DNA from: Alphaproteobacteria bacterium
GTDB lineage: Bacteria; Pseudomonadota; Alphaproteobacteria; Micropepsales; Micropepsaceae
Direction of reading: 5' to 3'
Length of the DNA stretch: 6,892 nucleotides
Assembly: GCA_947373775.1 (NCBI GenBank)
Contig: CANBZE010000104.1
Span: 1 to 6,892, forward strand
Position numbers and translations under genes: made by a program. The notes under the pieces are model-generated. The model had not been told where the DNA came from. It did not search any database and saw nothing but the letters and a program-made list of their open reading frames with translations. Shown piece after piece: positions 4,866 through 6,892 of the stretch (position 1 is its first letter; each line of letters starts with the position of its first letter).

Positions 4866-6892
4866 AGCAGCCCGCTGTCTTCAGCATCCGTCCCAGCGCG
4901 CATTTCGCGCAGGAACTGGCGCGGGGACTAATTGCGCGCGCCGGCGATGATCCCCTGGCCTTGTCTTCGACAGTGATCTACCTGCCCACCCGGCGCGCCG
5001 CGCGCGGCTTCGGCGATGCCTTCGCCGCCGTGATGGGCGGGGCGGCGCTGCTGCCGCAGTTCCGCCCGCTGGGCGACAGCGACGAAGAGGAATTGCTGTT
5101 CGATGCCGCCAGCGAAGGGCTGGAACTGGCGCCCGCCATCGCGCCGCTGCGGCGGCAACTGCTGCTGGCGCGGCTGGTGCGGCAATGGGATCGCTCAGGG
5201 CGCGGCGGCACACTCTCCTTCGCGCAAAGCGCCGCGCTGGCCGACAGTCTGGCCAAGGTGATGGACGAGGTCGAGAACCAGGGCTGTGACCTCTCCAAGC
5301 TGAAAGACCTGGCGCCCGAACATCTGGCCGAACATTGGGAAGGCGTCACCCGTTTCCTGGACGTGATCCGCAAGCAATGGCCCAAGATTTTAGCCGACGA
5401 AAAGGCGCTTAATCCTGCCGCCCGCCGCGCCCAGGCGATGCGCGACCTGGCCAAACGGCTGGAGACCAACCCGCCGCAAGACTTTGTGATCGCCGCCGGC
5501 TCCACCGGCTCACTGCCTGCCACTGCCGAATTGCTGGCGGTGATTGCGCGCTTGCCGAAAGGCGCGGTGGTGTTGCCGGGTTTGGATCAGCATTTGGACG
5601 AAGAAAGCTGGGAGAAGCTGAAAGATGATCCCGGCCATCCGCAATTTGGTCTCAAGCTGCTGCTGCAGACCATCGGCGCCGAGCGGGCGGACGTGAAGGA
5701 TTGGAGCAATGTCAAACCCAACACCGCGCGCGAGACATTGCTGCGCGAAACCTTGCGCCCTGCCCCCACCACCGATGCCTGGCGGACGCTGGCGGAAACA
5801 GGCAGCGATGAAATCGCGGCGGGACTGAAAGATATCGCGCTGATCGAGGCTGCCGACCCGGCGCAGGAAGCGCTGGCTATCGCGCTAGCCATGCGCGAGG
5901 CGCTGGAAACAAAGGGACGCACCGCCGCTTTGGTCACCCCCGACCGCAACCTGGCGCGCCGCGTGGCGTCGGAAATGGCGCGCTGGGGCGTGACGATTGA
6001 CGATTCCGCCGGCCGGCCGCTGGCCCATGCCGCCGCCGGCACTTTCCTCTGTCTGCTGGCGGAAGCCGCCGAGGCGCAGTTCGCGCCGGTGTCGCTGCTG
6101 GCGCTGCTGAAACATCCCTTTGCCCGGCGCGGCCAGGACAGCGCAACTTTCCGCGCCCGGGCGCGCGAACTGGACCGCTGGTGCCTGCGCGGTCCCCGTC
6201 CCGATGTGGGGCTTGCCGGCATCGCCACCGCGATTGAAAAAGCGGCGCTTGCCCGGTTCCCGCCACCCGCCGAAGCGCTGCAACAGCTTTCGGATTGGTG
6301 GCAGGAAATCGCCGTCCTCCTGGCGCCGCTGGAAAAGCTGTTCGCGGAAAAAGACGTGCCGCTTCTGGCGCTGCTCGACACCCATATTGCGGCGGCCGAA
6401 GCGTTGGCCTGTGACGAATCCACCAACTGCATCCTCTGGGCCAATGACGACGGCCAAGCCGCGTTTGAGCTGGTGTCGTCGCTGCGGCTGGCGTCGGAAA
6501 AGCTCGACCCCATCGAGCCCGCGTCCTGGCCGCCTTTGTTCCGCAGCCTGGCGATGAAGACGCCGGTGCGCGCCGCGTTCGGGCGGCATCCACGCCTGGC
6601 CATATTGGGTCCCCTGGAAGCACGATTGCAGCATTTCGACCTGACCATCCTGGGCGGGCTCAACGAAGGCGCCTGGCCGCAAGGCGCGGGCACCGATCCC
6701 TGGTTCTCGCGTCCCATGCGCGCGACCCTAGGCCTCGAACAGCCGGAACGCAGCATCGGCCTGTCGGCGCATGACTTCGCCATGCTGGCGGCGGGACCCG
6801 ACGTGTTGCTGACCCGCAGCCTTAAAGCCGAAGGCACGCCCACCATCGCTTCGCGCTGGCTGCAGCGGTTGCAGCAATTGGCCCAGGGCCTG
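4862..6892 (+). CDS. addB: AddB, double-strand break repair helicase/nuclease subunit (3' truncated)
   Basis: The first 677 codons of AddB, open to the right edge; the full protein is usually about 1000 residues, so the C-terminal RecB-like nuclease domain lies outside. AddAB resects double-strand breaks and loads RecA, doing the job of RecBCD. Family features seen: the N-terminal SIRPSAHFAQELARGL, YLPTRRAARGF at residues about 40-50, the segment from AADPAQEALAIALAMREAL to DDSAGRPLAH (nt about 5848-6028), and the strong AddB motif LGGLNEGAWP at 597-606. The start is taken as TTG at 4862, which overlaps the murU stop as TTGA (4862-4865) and has AAAGG at 4850-4854 seven nt upstream. The next in-frame ATG is near 5032, after clearly conserved sequence, so it cannot be the true start. 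No Walker A motif is present at the N-terminus, as I recall for alphaproteobacterial AddB, where AddA is the motor. addA would be expected next. Confidence 0.93.
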   Translation, partial: MKQPAVFSIRPSAHFAQELARGLIARAGDDPLALSSTVIYLPTRRAARGFGDAFAAVMGGAALLPQFRPLGDSDEEELLFDAASEGLELAPAIAPLRRQLLLARLVRQWDRSGRGGTLSFAQSAALADSLAKVMDEVENQGCDLSKLKDLAPEHLAEHWEGVTRFLDVIRKQWPKILADEKALNPAARRAQAMRDLAKRLETNPPQDFVIAAGSTGSLPATAELLAVIARLPKGAVVLPGLDQHLDEESWEKLKDDPGHPQFGLKLLLQTIGAERADVKDWSNVKPNTARETLLRETLRPAPTTDAWRTLAETGSDEIAAGLKDIALIEAADPAQEALAIALAMREALETKGRTAALVTPDRNLARRVASEMARWGVTIDDSAGRPLAHAAAGTFLCLLAEAAEAQFAPVSLLALLKHPFARRGQDSATFRARARELDRWCLRGPRPDVGLAGIATAIEKAALARFPPPAEALQQLSDWWQEIAVLLAPLEKLFAEKDVPLLALLDTHIAAAEALACDESTNCILWANDDGQAAFELVSSLRLASEKLDPIEPASWPPLFRSLAMKTPVRAAFGRHPRLAILGPLEARLQHFDLTILGGLNEGAWPQGAGTDPWFSRPMRATLGLEQPERSIGLSAHDFAMLAAGPDVLLTRSLKAEGTPTIASRWLQRLQQLAQGL

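Noticed and set aside
5587..6846. Long minus-strand open frame (419 codons) opposite addB
   Set aside because: It is antisense to well-conserved AddB. Its translation is low-complexity Ser/Ala/Arg sequence with no motif, typical of GC-rich mirror frames.

Overview
The window is GC-rich, densely packed DNA that looks like chromosome from an alphaproteobacterium. The best evidence for this is the gene order: a DivL-like cell-cycle pseudokinase, then tsaE, an AmgK-type sugar kinase, a MurU-type nucleotidyltransferase and addB of the alphaproteobacterial type. From memory, this neighbourhood recurs in Caulobacterales and Rhizobiales. The order within the class cannot be settled from this sequence.

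Layout: (1) nt 1-756, plus strand, is the 3' end of a histidine-kinase-like gene whose H-box has Tyr where the phospho-accepting His should be, the hallmark of DivL. (2) nt 747-2493, minus strand, is a compact three-gene unit. Read in its own direction it encodes an FAD/NAD ferredoxin reductase of the putidaredoxin-reductase type, a [2Fe-2S] ferredoxin and a 67-residue protein with two membrane segments. The three reading frames are joined by 4-nt stop/start overlaps, and the last one overlaps the end of divL by 10 nt. (3) nt 2494-2591 is a 98-nt divergent gap, the only real intergenic space in the window. (4) nt 2592-6892, plus strand, holds tsaE, amgK, murU and addB with every junction overlapping; addB runs off the right edge.

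The reductase and ferredoxin together form an NAD(P)H-to-[2Fe-2S] electron chain, with no terminal P450 or other acceptor in view. The plus-strand cluster combines tRNA t6A modification (TsaE), cell-wall sugar recycling (AmgK and MurU, consecutive steps) and double-strand-break repair (AddB). These are probably co-expressed housekeeping genes rather than one pathway.

I do not see a clearly new biological system. The points most worth a second look are the Tyr-for-His pseudokinase, the redox unit lying antiparallel between divL and tsaE with its unrecognised small membrane protein, and the run of overlapping stop/start junctions with non-ATG starts. I see no RNA genes, CRISPR arrays, insertion sequences or prophage signs.
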